DNA of 37,132 bases from SZUA-287 sp036397975 (GCA_036397975.1 DASWHW010000103.1:1-37132), one strand, 5' to 3'; counted from the stretch's first letter, positions 17,501 through 24,116 are shown. The notes: a model not told the origin generated them from the letters alone. Program-made: numbers and translations.

Positions 17501-19991
17501 CATCATCCATTTTCCTGCATATGCTTTTGAAAAGTTGCCTTCGGCAGCGTATAACATCGGAAGGACGATGTTCGAAACGGATTCTCTCCCGGAGGAGTGG
17601 GTTCGGGGCTGCAATGCAATGGACGAGATTTGGGTTCCATCCGATTTCAACATGGAAACGTTTCGTAACGCCGGCGTTCGCAGCAAGCTTGTCAAGATCC
17701 CGGGGGGTGTTGATACATGGCATTTCCGGGACGGGCTCCTCCCGTTGGAGATTCCCGGTGTTCGAGGGACGGTGTTTCTTTCCATATTCGAATGGATCTA
17801 TCGCAAAGGGTGGGACGTTTTGCTGAAGGCATGGGCGCGTGCCTTTACTGCAAAGGATGATGTCTGTCTCGTTCTTCGAGCGTATCCGATGAATAGCGCC
17901 GATCATGCAAGCAGCGCGAACGAGATTGAGAGCAGAATCAAAAAATTCATCCGCGGTCAGGGACTGCGGAGAAATGCCCTCGCGCCAATCGTCGTCATAG
18001 GCGATCAGATTGCGGAAAATGATATGCCGCGACTCTATGCCGCAGCGTCTGCCTATGTTGCTCCTTCCCGCGGAGAAGGGTGGGGACGTCCACAGATGGA
18101 AGCAATGGCATGTGGACTTCCTGTGATCGCAACCCGGTGGAGCGGGAACCTCGAGTTCATGAACGACGATAACAGTCTTCTCCTGGATGCGCAAGGTCTT
18201 GTGACGATCGATGACAAATGCGAGATCCCATTCTATCGTGGTCAACGCTGGGCGGAGCCGTCAGTCAAACACCTGGTTCATCTGCTCCAACAGGTGGTTC
18301 AAGCTCCCGAGGAGATGGAAAAGCTAGGTGTACGAGCGCGCCAGGACATGGAGGCACACTGGCGTTGGGAGGATGTCACGAGGAAAGTCCGGCAGCGGTT
18401 GCGGGAAATCCAGGGAGGCGCGTCTCAAGATCAACGAGTCGCCGTAACAACAGGGCCGCCGAGTATTCGCTGGGAAGGTTCGCAGTTTGTTCATCACTCC
18501 CTTGCGGTCATTAATCGGAACGTCTGCTCTCGTTTGATTTCTTCGGGATATCCGGTTTCGATTATTCCGTACGAGCCTGATGAATTCAAGCCGGAGGGAG
18601 ATGCATTTGCGGCTATTGCTGCACGGGTGCAGGCGCCTCTGGATCACGTGGATGTCCATGTGCGACATCAATGGCCCCCCAATCTCTCGCCACCGGATCA
18701 GGGAAGATGGGTGGTGATTCAACCGTGGGAGTTCGGCAGCCTTCCGCAATCATGGGTGGAAGTGTTTGCTGCTCAGGTCGACGAAATGTGGGTTCCCAGC
18801 ACCTACGTAAAGCAGGTCTACGTGGACAGCGGTGTCCCCGCGGAACGAGTTGTGGTCATTCCTAATGGTTTCGATCCGACCTCCTTCCATCCAGGTGCTG
18901 AACCATATCAACTGAAGACAACAAAGAAATTCAAGTTCCTTTTTGTTGGTGGAACGATTTTCCGTAAAGGCATCGACATTCTCATCGACACGTACATTCA
19001 CGCTTACTCCCGGAAAGACGATGTCTGTCTGGTGATCAAAGATATTGGGGGGAAATCCTTCTACAAGGGACAGACGATGAAGGAGCAGATTGCAGCAATT
19101 CAAGAGGGTCCCTTTTCGCCAGAGATCGAATATATTGACAAGACTCTTACCACCGAGCAGCTTGCTGGATTGTATGTCACGTGCGACGTCCTTGTTCACC
19201 CGTATCGAGGAGAGGGATTTGGCATGCCCATCCTTGAAGCGATGGCATGTGGTACTCCTCCAATTGTCACGAACGGTGGCGCTGCGCTTGATTTCTGCAG
19301 CAAGGAAAACAGTATTCTTGTCAAAGCGCGACGCATGAACTACCCTGAAAACAAAGTCGACCATTTCGACACCGTTAACACCCCCTGGTTGTATGAAGTA
19401 GAGCCAAGTGATCTTGCGAAAGCGATGAAGTTTGCCGTTCGCAACCGCCAGGCGGTCCGTGTCTTAGGAACCCAAGCGGCGCATGATGCTCTTCGGTTTA
19501 CCTGGGATGCAGCTGTGGTGAAGATCCGGGAACGAGTTGAGAGATTGCGGGCAGGCACACCTCTTCGTGACCAGTTTGCGTCAGGGGAGCAAAATCCTGT
19601 GGAGGATGCATATCTCCTCGCAATTGCAAACTATCAGAATGAACACTATCAAGAGTCTCTCAATTATCTTGAAGTTGCGTCTACTCTCCTGCATGAACAG
19701 GGCCTCTCGCACGACTCGATTACTGCGTTCGATGTTGCGATGCGGAAGGGTGATTGCATGCTGAAAATGGGGGTATTGCAGGAAGCAAAGGAAGAATATG
19801 AACAAGCTCTGAAGATTCGTCCCGAATCTGCGGAGGCATGCTTCAACCTGGGGCTCTGTCTCGAACTTGGCGGTCAGATGGATGGAGCGATAGTAATGTA
19901 TGAGTTTGCTGTGAGTCTCAACCCAGAATGGAAGGAAGCAAACGAAAGGCTCTCGGACTGTCACAGGCGAGCTGAGAGTTCGATGGAATAA
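8559..19991 (+). CDS. Giant multidomain asparagine synthetase-like / TPR / glycosyltransferase fusion (3810 aa)
   Basis: One open frame with the following modules. Residues 1-600: AsnB-type class II glutamine amidotransferase and synthetase (Cys2 in MCGIVG, SGGVDSS at 264-270, SGDGADELFAGY). 623-700: Rossmann-like piece resembling the first half of a GT4. 735-910: TPRs. 928-1220: GT4 with the C-terminal motif EFEGAPNPALEAMACGLP. 1222-1850: long TPR array. 1870-2104: GT2 with DNASTDET, a VDND DxD-type motif near 1964 and WHEDDDY. 2123-2494: GT4 with HEGFGFPVLEAMANG. 2504-2886, 2911-3284 and 3301-3664: three mutually similar GT4s with GEGWG/GEGFG and MEAMA/LEAMA motifs. 3681-3810: TPRs. There is no signal peptide or membrane segment, so it is cytoplasmic. 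ATG 8559 is fixed because Cys2 must become the N-terminal nucleophile. Likely role: assembly and transfer of a glycan, possibly onto flagellin given the flagellar genes downstream. The domain calls are firm; the target is inferred. Confidence 0.88.
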   Translation: MCGIVGLVNINQGAIDGNVLETMTSSLSHRGPDGTGIEMRKQVGFGHRRLAIIDPEGGRQPLFNEDGQVWVTFNGEIYNFKELRRELESNGHRFKTNVDSEVIVHGYEQWGERCVEHFRGMFAFAVMDWRERKVFLARDHFGIKPLYYVQTGDHFAFASEMHALRYVPDLNVSLDLTAIDEYLWLQYIPAPHTVFDKIYKLLPAHSLSIRLDGKTQGPVEYWRIEFNPDHTLTEGEWIERLDEVIADSVKAHLVSDVPFGAFLSGGVDSSLVVAHMTQALGRPVSTFSIGFEEGELNEDRFARQASARWGTNHHMEIVQPDALAILPELVRHYGEPFGDSSAIPTFYVSQVARKHVPMVLSGDGADELFAGYWSYGHWLSSLWQSASTPDGAHRGATLSDWLVHVNYINPAQRSSLWKPDLASVCPSPLERMKWEFGRTRELSACNKAQYMDMKSYLPYDILTKVDIASMMHGLEVRTPFVDVRVAECAARIPEVLNIGSPDGKEWNRKLLLKKVAEKYYPKAFLHRPKMGFAMPLAKWFHSTGHLHAEVRERLLGKNSSLSEFFNAKPMSSLLSQNAHGPAWVLLFLEEWLRANKGFIPQKRNIPEIQTSMREETIALPQRPRVMFITDYPGSTVTKGCAQVIQHLQERFECSIAYKTQLYFESEYDLVVSLDRSLVVDERVQTSGKHLIVRREDLFKEEASLVAAKLWQIFEKSLSPGDTSISQTERAEDVTATADGLFSAGRFEEARDKLLEALTIQPDDAALILSLGNLYFQMGEMASARKEFQKVTYLFPDNSSGHSNLAAVYVQEGETSRAEQSLRKALELQPDDANALHCLARLYLDDRQYERSLTIFDKFLALRPDDIDARFSVAAVHFEAGRIEAARQMLKEVLRYQPDNTAALETLEKINTKTPHVQPRDNSTETIDMPIRVLIFYDEKGWAWWHRAHHIKNNISKDIQIDTVKIGTQFDHHQHDFLLLFDHYLLPHIGKVPSEKIIIGNSCPRILAESIKVVMEGKCAGGVVNNLVGYQRALEYTDKYFCCQNGVDERLFYPAEKKVKELIACWVGNSKSMGNKGLELIEQACQQSGVRLRIVDAADKEQGVEANPQEWVRDQLYHKSSVYVCASEFEGAPNPALEAMACGLPVISTRVGNMVELIKDGYNGFLVERSPEAIAAALQKLRKSDFHTMGKNARTSIENGWTWVQQVTKYETMFKELKKHPQPEVDQILAQVQELREQDEHGRGLRMLEDALRHDPHDEKLLVAYAELLLESGAREKAKNTLLQLLEHHPNSLDGMNNLAVIEIMDGEMSMAKGLLEKVLQADPENKSATDSLRYLASLQEHGSPPKEEDTPKTEETLKPKAKQAYARAQRLIEAGKFDEAIGALQALLKIIPGHAQAMNDLGALFFAQGNLQEAREYLDNARDIDSSNVVTLKNLAELATHEDRLDEAAACYQEILDVDPQDLEALVAVGMIALAIKRYDNAAVFFTRALEVDPENIEALKGLEAIRADPVVDITLLEERAKSLAAENKIEEAIEVFRQITEQEPQSSDAHYNLGLCYCKLQQRSQAIDALVKAVELDPKNPTTAKTLAHLLVEEEMYEEGIRLLTSILRYAPEDVETVLSLAQLYDQAGRGNDASVFYERVLALDPENAEAQTYLHVPELALPEQAEPSIQRDPEVQALMRRAEQKFDAGDFVGARDELVAAINLAPYDAELLTISGNVHLKLGELQQAAGIYARAAQVDPFFAPAHYSLALLLREGSPAQAVSSARRVLDIDSTHVGASKVLVEALMGEKKHAESIPALFSYLRHAESDTGTMLGLARAYQELGDTASARSLYETVLKIAPGHAGARDALGSIKEKPRVKKSKTSNVAHHEAKLYLAMLTHNAFTYTKKSLESIERTTDVPYKVIVVDNASTDETPTWLSQQDNPHLYYELSDTNLGVPGGRNRLLEIALRDLPGDGFIIFVDNDMEFFPGWAGHYLDFFDRHPEAGIVSAVGHRFIVKRDKRELLPKPLRADTVDVACGGYGCCMRAAVVKAVGDFDTQLGLFWHEDDDYSVRAIEKGFEVYTLPSAPIFHHGHKSGIAEGGSLKNQRYLTRKWRTMGMVDGRGRIDHSRVQPSERTTRVIGVDARTFSNIDSITRGIGHYSLYHLTALAEEKPDWQFILYSVSEEVPEVLEKLCSRPNVTLRPVTTFKSEEVDLVHLCDPMDVTGCSPFKVFQNVRTTVTFYDLIPLKMYISHWSEQVRKAYLARLKELAENDTRLLAISDFTKKDLIAQTQIDPARIETIMAGINSSPGRGRTSKSKVQTVLSRYGITKPFFLHVGALDLHKNFDSVLRAFLECSKQNEVQLVVAGRLQNFVKVYADYVKTQKIKNVFFTDFISGEDLEVLYSKAVALVFASLHEGFGFPVLEAMANGCPVISSNASSIPEVAGDAAILFDPKDVRNISKAMNELLQNPQRRDEMKTKGREQSAKFTWKHTAQKTIAVWNELLGPTKTKRKQPKVAGDLAEICFSAALDYSGYSFLARSCAEVLMRDGVEVSFEVLAESEDFEKSLVRDPDASAMWKSLTECGPGAGLKVCVHPPTLWNGTDFYAEFRRKAPGFKKYIGLTMFETDRLPQGWADSCNEMDEIWVPSTFNQQTFVLGGVEKNRVKVLPLGLDVHKYNPEEVTAMKIKRKKGFTFLSVFQWSDRKGWDVLLSAYLSAFNQKDDVSLVLRTYRSHGSNTSVKDEVHRFVLAAGYDPQCIPSIIVLDEFIDEADMPSLYRAADAYVMPTRGEGWGIPFMEAMAMGLPAIGTKWGGHLDFMNDDNSFLIDIDGLASVSARQTQENPFYGQDHCWVEPSIEHTADLMRHVFDDREDGAAKGLKARSDIIANWSMDRTVAWLKDRMGVDHTSTHVQEKVVLSVDTHEPKPTGVPLLWHAPVFNPSGYAEEARNFVLQLEASGNPVALRSISAHSQSFYDGYDEQARNILDGSLSRMIGSNHINIIHFPAYAFEKLPSAAYNIGRTMFETDSLPEEWVRGCNAMDEIWVPSDFNMETFRNAGVRSKLVKIPGGVDTWHFRDGLLPLEIPGVRGTVFLSIFEWIYRKGWDVLLKAWARAFTAKDDVCLVLRAYPMNSADHASSANEIESRIKKFIRGQGLRRNALAPIVVIGDQIAENDMPRLYAAASAYVAPSRGEGWGRPQMEAMACGLPVIATRWSGNLEFMNDDNSLLLDAQGLVTIDDKCEIPFYRGQRWAEPSVKHLVHLLQQVVQAPEEMEKLGVRARQDMEAHWRWEDVTRKVRQRLREIQGGASQDQRVAVTTGPPSIRWEGSQFVHHSLAVINRNVCSRLISSGYPVSIIPYEPDEFKPEGDAFAAIAARVQAPLDHVDVHVRHQWPPNLSPPDQGRWVVIQPWEFGSLPQSWVEVFAAQVDEMWVPSTYVKQVYVDSGVPAERVVVIPNGFDPTSFHPGAEPYQLKTTKKFKFLFVGGTIFRKGIDILIDTYIHAYSRKDDVCLVIKDIGGKSFYKGQTMKEQIAAIQEGPFSPEIEYIDKTLTTEQLAGLYVTCDVLVHPYRGEGFGMPILEAMACGTPPIVTNGGAALDFCSKENSILVKARRMNYPENKVDHFDTVNTPWLYEVEPSDLAKAMKFAVRNRQAVRVLGTQAAHDALRFTWDAAVVKIRERVERLRAGTPLRDQFASGEQNPVEDAYLLAIANYQNEHYQESLNYLEVASTLLHEQGLSHDSITAFDVAMRKGDCMLKMGVLQEAKEEYEQALKIRPESAEACFNLGLCLELGGQMDGAIVMYEFAVSLNPEWKEANERLSDCHRRAESSME
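16070..19550 (+). repeat. Three tandem homologous GT4 modules inside the giant gene
   Basis: Residues about 2504-2886, 2911-3284 and 3301-3664 of the giant protein share the same ordered landmarks. These are MFETDRLPQGW / MFETDSLPEEW / PWEFGSLPQSW; MDEIWVPSTFN / MDEIWVPSDFN / VDEMWVPSTYV; KGWDVLL / KGWDVLL / KGIDILI; GEGWGIPFMEAMA / GEGWGRPQMEAMA / GEGFGMPILEAMA. The first two also share FMNDDNS. The first and second are closest and the third is more diverged. This points to two rounds of in-frame duplication within the gene. Confidence 0.8.
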
Positions 19992-20583
19992 AACAGAAAC
20001 ACCTTGCGGAGAACTGTGGAGACGAAACGACTTGATTATGATATGAACAGTGAAATGGAAACCACGATCTTCCGATTTCTCATACCGCGTTTTTCATCTC
20101 CACTTTTCATACAGCGGGCTGCTACCTCGACGGATATCGGTCCCTCGACTGGGCAGGGGCATTTCGGCTCATAGGAATCGACATCGGTTGCACCAGCACC
20201 AACGACAAATTTCTGGTCATCAAGAAGGCGAAACCTAGTACGGCGATGGCGAACACACAAGCAGCCAAAAGTAGAATATTGGACGCCAACATGTGATGGA
20301 ACAGATTGAAATGCAGGAGAACTCAAGTATTGCACAGCCCAGTAATGAAAAGAGGGATAGGCAAACTCGGCGGTTGAAGGCGAGTTCTTGTATGCGTTCA
20401 AATAAACGGCACACTATTAGCAGGGAAATCAGACACGTCTCTGTTGGGCTGTCAGCGATATTTGGAATTGTTTGATTACGGAGAACAGAAGGATGATAAA
20501 AAACAAGTCAACCGGAAGATTTCCCGCGAGCGAGGCGATATATGTTGGGTGCATCGGTTCTGAACTTGGGGGGGTGCTGACGG
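19992..20583. other. 592-bp gap between the giant gene and the flagellar chaperone
   Basis: No gene can be supported firmly. Three short frames are worth recording. A 43-codon frame at 20043-20174 (+) has no family resemblance. A 56-codon frame at 20122-20292 (-) has a hydrophobic N-terminal segment (NILLLAACVFAIAVLGFAF) that could be a small membrane protein, but it lacks a Shine-Dalgarno site. A 34-codon frame at 20493-20597 (+) begins right after AGAAGG and overlaps the next gene. No clear terminator hairpin follows the giant gene, so read-through into the flagellar genes is possible. Confidence 0.4.
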
Positions 20584-20997
20584 ATGAAACAGCCTGAGAC
20601 TGAGTTGCCATTGGCATCGCAGCTGACAAAAACCGGTCTTGACGAAACGACAATCAAGTCGCTTGTCGAGCAGCATATGCGCCTTCAGTTAATGTGCGGA
20701 GTTATTCGGATGATGTGCGAATGTGCTGAGGACGGGGAGTTCGATAATCTCTCCGACCTTTTTGCAGAACGCCAGTCGATCATGGATTCGATCGCACACC
20801 AACAGTCGCAGCTTAAACCACGGATCCAGGAAGCGGGGTGCAGTGATCAGGTCAACGGTTTGTTCGCGCCCGTCATGAAGGCAGTGGAGACTGGTGATGA
20901 TGTTCTTCTGAAGATCCTTCGTTTGAAAAAGGACTTCATTGTCGAAAAATCGAGAGAAGCATTGAAGCACCGATTGGTTGCACACTATAAGGGATGA
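20584..20997 (+). CDS. FlgN/FliT-like flagellar export chaperone
   Basis: A 137-aa, almost wholly helical acidic protein. The size, the amphipathic helix beginning SLVEQHMRLQ, the 'ERQSIMDSI' segment and the KSREALK...YKG tail match the loose pattern of FlgN/FliT-type cytosolic chaperones. These hold hook-associated or cap proteins before type III export. The family is poorly conserved in sequence, so position carries much of the argument: 6 bp before the next small gene, which is FlgM-like, and in a window that also contains fliF. A G-run (20568-20574) 9 nt before the ATG could serve as ribosome-binding site. It may be the first gene of a three-gene unit. The partner protein cannot be assigned. 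Confidence 0.55.
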   Translation: MKQPETELPLASQLTKTGLDETTIKSLVEQHMRLQLMCGVIRMMCECAEDGEFDNLSDLFAERQSIMDSIAHQQSQLKPRIQEAGCSDQVNGLFAPVMKAVETGDDVLLKILRLKKDFIVEKSREALKHRLVAHYKG

Positions 20998-21006
20998 GAG
21001 GAAATG

Positions 21007-21258
21007 ATGGGGATTCTTGAGATAGACGGGAAGCCACTTCCCGTCGATCAATTCAAAGGTCGATCTTCAGACAAATGCGACACGCGAGAAGTGTCCCAAA
21101 ATAAGGTGCAGTTGTCTGATGAGGCACGTGCACTCTATGAGGCACAGGCCAAAAAGATTGAACAAATTCATGAGGAGGTCCGGAACGGTTTTAATTTCCA
21201 ACAGGAAGGGACTGAGAGGGTAGTGGAGTTGCTATTAAAAGACCTCACAAAGTTATAA
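21007..21258 (+). CDS. FlgM-like anti-sigma-28 factor
   Basis: An 83-aa protein whose C-terminal half (KVQLSDEARALYEAQ, then KIEQIHEEVRNGFNF, then VVELLLKDL) follows the FlgM pattern: a 'V-x-LS-x-A' helix, a short linker, 'I-x-x-G-x-Y/F' and a closing helix that binds sigma-28 (FliA). The N-terminal half is polar and probably disordered, as in FlgM. In the known mechanism, FlgM keeps FliA inactive until the hook-basal body is finished and is then exported. Two adjacent ATGs exist (21004 and 21007). The second is chosen because the GAGAGGA site just upstream gives it a workable 4-5 nt spacing. It lies between the chaperone-like gene and the 99-aa gene, all in one direction. No FliA gene is in the window. 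Confidence 0.65.
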   Translation: MGILEIDGKPLPVDQFKGRSSDKCDTREVSQNKVQLSDEARALYEAQAKKIEQIHEEVRNGFNFQQEGTERVVELLLKDLTKL

Positions 21259-21272
21259 AGGATACGAGAACG

Positions 21273-21572
21273 ATGAATTTGTCCGACTCAGAAGCAGTCA
21301 TCCTTAAAGGGAGTCAGCTCCATGAACGCATCTGCGCTCTCAGCACATTCATGGATTCCGTGGTGAACCGGCAGGATAATTTGGTCCTCTCATTCGATTT
21401 GTATTGTGTTTTGCTGGAATACTCCGTTCTCCTCGGAAAATTTGATGTTACCGAAAAGCTCTCGGTGGATCAACTGATCGAATATGACCAACTCATCTTC
21501 GATACCGGGGCACAAAAGCTTCTTGTGATCGTCGACTTCTTTGCCCCGCAGAATTCGGTTACCATCGCCTGA
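21273..21572 (+). CDS. Small protein of unknown function in the flagellar cluster
   Basis: A 99-aa acidic protein with no family that I recognise. It is predicted to be largely helical, with a hydrophobic-rich middle (LVLSFDLYCVLLEYSVLL) that is too interrupted by charge and tyrosine to be a confident membrane segment. There is no signal peptide. It follows the FlgM-like gene by 14 bp in the same direction and has a GAGAA purine site just before the ATG, so it is likely co-transcribed. Context suggests a flagellar accessory role, for example a second chaperone, but nothing in the sequence proves it. The 132-bp gap that follows separates it from the signalling genes. Confidence 0.6.
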   Translation: MNLSDSEAVILKGSQLHERICALSTFMDSVVNRQDNLVLSFDLYCVLLEYSVLLGKFDVTEKLSVDQLIEYDQLIFDTGAQKLLVIVDFFAPQNSVTIA

Positions 21573-21704
21573 TTCACCTCCTCTTCGCTCATATTACTGT
21601 CGAAAAACAACTCCTTAGCATTCACACAAGATCCCTCTGATATCTTTTTGGGTTGAAGATTCGACCGAGAAAGGGTATTATTAGTCAATTCAACGACTAG
21701 TGAT

Positions 21705-23246
21705 ATGCCAAAGATCGGAATTTCCGAAACCCCATATGTTTCCTTGATAGAACTTGCAGGCGACTCGATTCTCCTGGTGAGCGATTCTTTGATCATTCAG
21801 GAAAGTAGCACCTCGTTTGGTGAATTAGTTGGTGTCGGGAGTGCTGACCTCATCGGACGATGCCTGTTAGACTGGGTCTTCCATGATGATCGTCCCAAGG
21901 TGGAGGAATATCCCAAGCTGCTCGCACGTGGATCAAATGTGCGTGGTTCGTTTCGTCTTGTTCGGGAGACGGGTGAAAATTCGGAGGTGATCTGTTTCGG
22001 ACTGAGCACCGGAACGGACAGCCATCAGCTTCTCCTGCGTGACGTAACGGGAAAACTCAAGAGGGAACGGGATCTTCATCGTCATCACCGCGAGGCAGTG
22101 GCACTGCATGAGATCGGGAGAGCGATCACATCGAGCTTTGATATTGATCATGTCCTCCACACCATCGTCTCAAACACTTTCTGGGTCCTCGAATGCCAAT
22201 TCGCGGCTGTTGCCGTCGTTGGGTCTGGAGGGTCATCGCTCCATTGGAAGCATGTCCTTGGGAAACGAACAAATTCACATGCCACTACCGTGCTTGACCG
22301 AGGGAAAGGTTTTGCAGGGACCATTGCGCAGTCCGGGGATCCACTCGTGGTGCATGGACTTGCCGATGATACGGTGCAGGGTGATGATGACTATCGAATG
22401 CTTCGGGCGGAAGGGATTTCTTCCGTCATCGGGGTTCCGTTGTTGGACCGAAAAAACCTTCTTGGAATTTTGGTGGGCGGTTACCGCGAACATCACGTGA
22501 TCACCGAAAATGATATTCGGCTCATTTCGAATCTTGCCGCTCAAACTGCTCTTGCGTTGGAGAATGCTCGTTTATATCAATCGACGGTCGACCATTCAAA
22601 GAACCTGAAAGCCCTCTCAACGCGTCTCGAGAAGATTCAGGAAGAGGAGCGTTCTCGGCTTTCACGAGAATTGCATGAAGGTATCGGACAGGTTCTTTCC
22701 GGCATGAGGCTTCAGCTCGAGTCGCTCAAGAAAGAGACATCAAACACCGGGCAAGGAACGATAGATCGGCTAACGGCCCTTATCGATGAAACGTCGGCGG
22801 AGATCAAGCAGCTTGCTTTCGACCTCCGCCCCAGTGTCTTGGACGATTTTGGGTTGGTCGAGGCGGTCAAATTATATTCAAAAAGATTTTCTGAGAGGAC
22901 GCGAATAGAGTTCCACTGCCAGTTTGAAGATAATCTTAGCCGTTTTGAACCTGCAGTAGAAGCGACTCTTTACCGAATTCTGCAGGAGGCAATGTCCAAC
23001 ATCGGGATTCACTCCGGATCACAGCGTGCATCTCTTCGTCTTGGACGAAGAGATGCGATTCTTCTTTTCGATGTTATCGATGATGGGATTGGTTTCGATG
23101 TAGAGAAGACTATTTCCCGAACAGAAGGAAGGCCGAGAATCGGCCTGTTTAACATGCGCGAAAGAGTTGAATCGCTGCATGGTACCATTGATATCCGCTC
23201 TACCGTGGGGAAGGGTACACACATTCACATCGAGATCCCGGTATAA
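21705..23246 (+). CDS. PAS-GAF sensor histidine kinase, NarX/DegS type (HisKA_3)
   Basis: A 513-aa cytoplasmic kinase without membrane segments. A PAS-like domain occupies about residues 10-120, a GAF domain about 125-300 (ending QTALALENARLY), then the HisKA_3 dimerisation helix with phospho-acceptor His324 in RLSRELHEGIGQ. The HATPase_c domain has LQEAMSN (N box), DDGIGFD (G1) and RIGLFNMRERV (G2). The residue after the histidine is Glu, where NarX/DegS-type kinases usually have Asp; that position is part of the phosphatase DxxxQ motif. The stop lies 3 bp before the NarL-type regulator, so the two form a cognate pair in one operon. The GAF and PAS domains imply a soluble or redox ligand; it cannot be identified. 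Confidence 0.9.
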   Translation: MPKIGISETPYVSLIELAGDSILLVSDSLIIQESSTSFGELVGVGSADLIGRCLLDWVFHDDRPKVEEYPKLLARGSNVRGSFRLVRETGENSEVICFGLSTGTDSHQLLLRDVTGKLKRERDLHRHHREAVALHEIGRAITSSFDIDHVLHTIVSNTFWVLECQFAAVAVVGSGGSSLHWKHVLGKRTNSHATTVLDRGKGFAGTIAQSGDPLVVHGLADDTVQGDDDYRMLRAEGISSVIGVPLLDRKNLLGILVGGYREHHVITENDIRLISNLAAQTALALENARLYQSTVDHSKNLKALSTRLEKIQEEERSRLSRELHEGIGQVLSGMRLQLESLKKETSNTGQGTIDRLTALIDETSAEIKQLAFDLRPSVLDDFGLVEAVKLYSKRFSERTRIEFHCQFEDNLSRFEPAVEATLYRILQEAMSNIGIHSGSQRASLRLGRRDAILLFDVIDDGIGFDVEKTISRTEGRPRIGLFNMRERVESLHGTIDIRSTVGKGTHIHIEIPV

Positions 23247-23249
23247 CCT

Positions 23250-23924
23250 ATGGCGAAAATACGAGTTTTCGTGGCCGACGACCACAACATTGTTCGAAGA
23301 GGCCTGATTTCCCTTCTTTCGCTATTGGAAGATGTGGAAGTAGTTGGCGAAGCAGAGGATGGGAGGACGGCAGTGGAACAGGTGTTGAAGATCGTCCCCG
23401 ATCTTGTCCTGATGGATGTCAGTATGCCGAACCTCAACGGCATGGAGGCAACCCGTCGAATCAAGAACCGCATGCCCGAGATACGTGTGTTGGTCCTTTC
23501 CGCACATGATAACGAAGCATATGTTCTCGAAAGCCTCAGAAGTGGGGCGAACGGATATATTCTCAAGAATACTTCTGCGGATGATCTGCATGCGGCGATC
23601 AGAGTCGTCAACTCGGGTCAGGCATACTTCAGTCCGGGGATTTCAAAAATCCTTGCGGAAGATTACGTACGGCGGGTGACTGACCCCTCCAATACTGAAG
23701 CGATCCCGCCGCCCAACGGTCCGCGTTTGACGGATCGGGAAAGGGAAATACTGCAGCTTATTGCGGAAGGACTCTCCCATCAACAGATCTCCGATCAACT
23801 TCACATCAGCATCCGCACCGTGGATACCCACCGCAATAATATCATCCAGAAGCTCGATATCCATGACGCGGCAGGCTTGGTCACCTACGCGATCAAAAAC
23901 GGGATTGTTATCCTCAATCGATAG
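23250..23924 (+). CDS. NarL/LuxR-family response regulator
   Basis: A 224-aa DNA-binding response regulator. The receiver domain has Asp10-Asp11, phospho-acceptor Asp56 (LVLMDVSMP), a switch Ser in VLVLSAHD and Lys in YILKNTS. A proline-rich linker leads to a GerE/LuxR helix-turn-helix: LTDREREILQLIAEGLSHQQI, then ISIRTVDTHRNNI. It starts 3 bp after the HisKA_3 kinase, its evident partner. No Shine-Dalgarno site is separable from the kinase's coding end, which suggests coupled translation. Such regulators usually act on sigma-70-type promoters; the target is unknown. A 10-bp palindrome, ACGTATACGT, lies shortly after the stop (23958-23967). Confidence 0.92.
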   Translation: MAKIRVFVADDHNIVRRGLISLLSLLEDVEVVGEAEDGRTAVEQVLKIVPDLVLMDVSMPNLNGMEATRRIKNRMPEIRVLVLSAHDNEAYVLESLRSGANGYILKNTSADDLHAAIRVVNSGQAYFSPGISKILAEDYVRRVTDPSNTEAIPPPNGPRLTDREREILQLIAEGLSHQQISDQLHISIRTVDTHRNNIIQKLDIHDAAGLVTYAIKNGIVILNR

Positions 23925-24116
23925 ACCCCCGAGGGCAATCACCCTTTACACGGTACGACGTATACGTATGTATGAGCATTAGCCCAAGGTGTGTACCATG
24001 TGAGTAAAAATGAATGATTCAGCGTATTCCCCGCCGTGGCTAATACTGATACATTGGCTGCAGAGATTTCCTCACATGCAGATTTATTGACTGTTTTTGC
24101 TCCGTAATTGGTCATA

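Noticed and set aside
20493..20597. 34-codon frame starting right after AGAAGG
   Set aside because: It overlaps the start of the chaperone-like gene in another frame and has no other support; the purine run could be chance.
24108..24116. TTG 24108 as start of the receiver-PAS kinase
   Set aside because: An ATG three codons later is the ordinary choice and no Shine-Dalgarno site favours the TTG.
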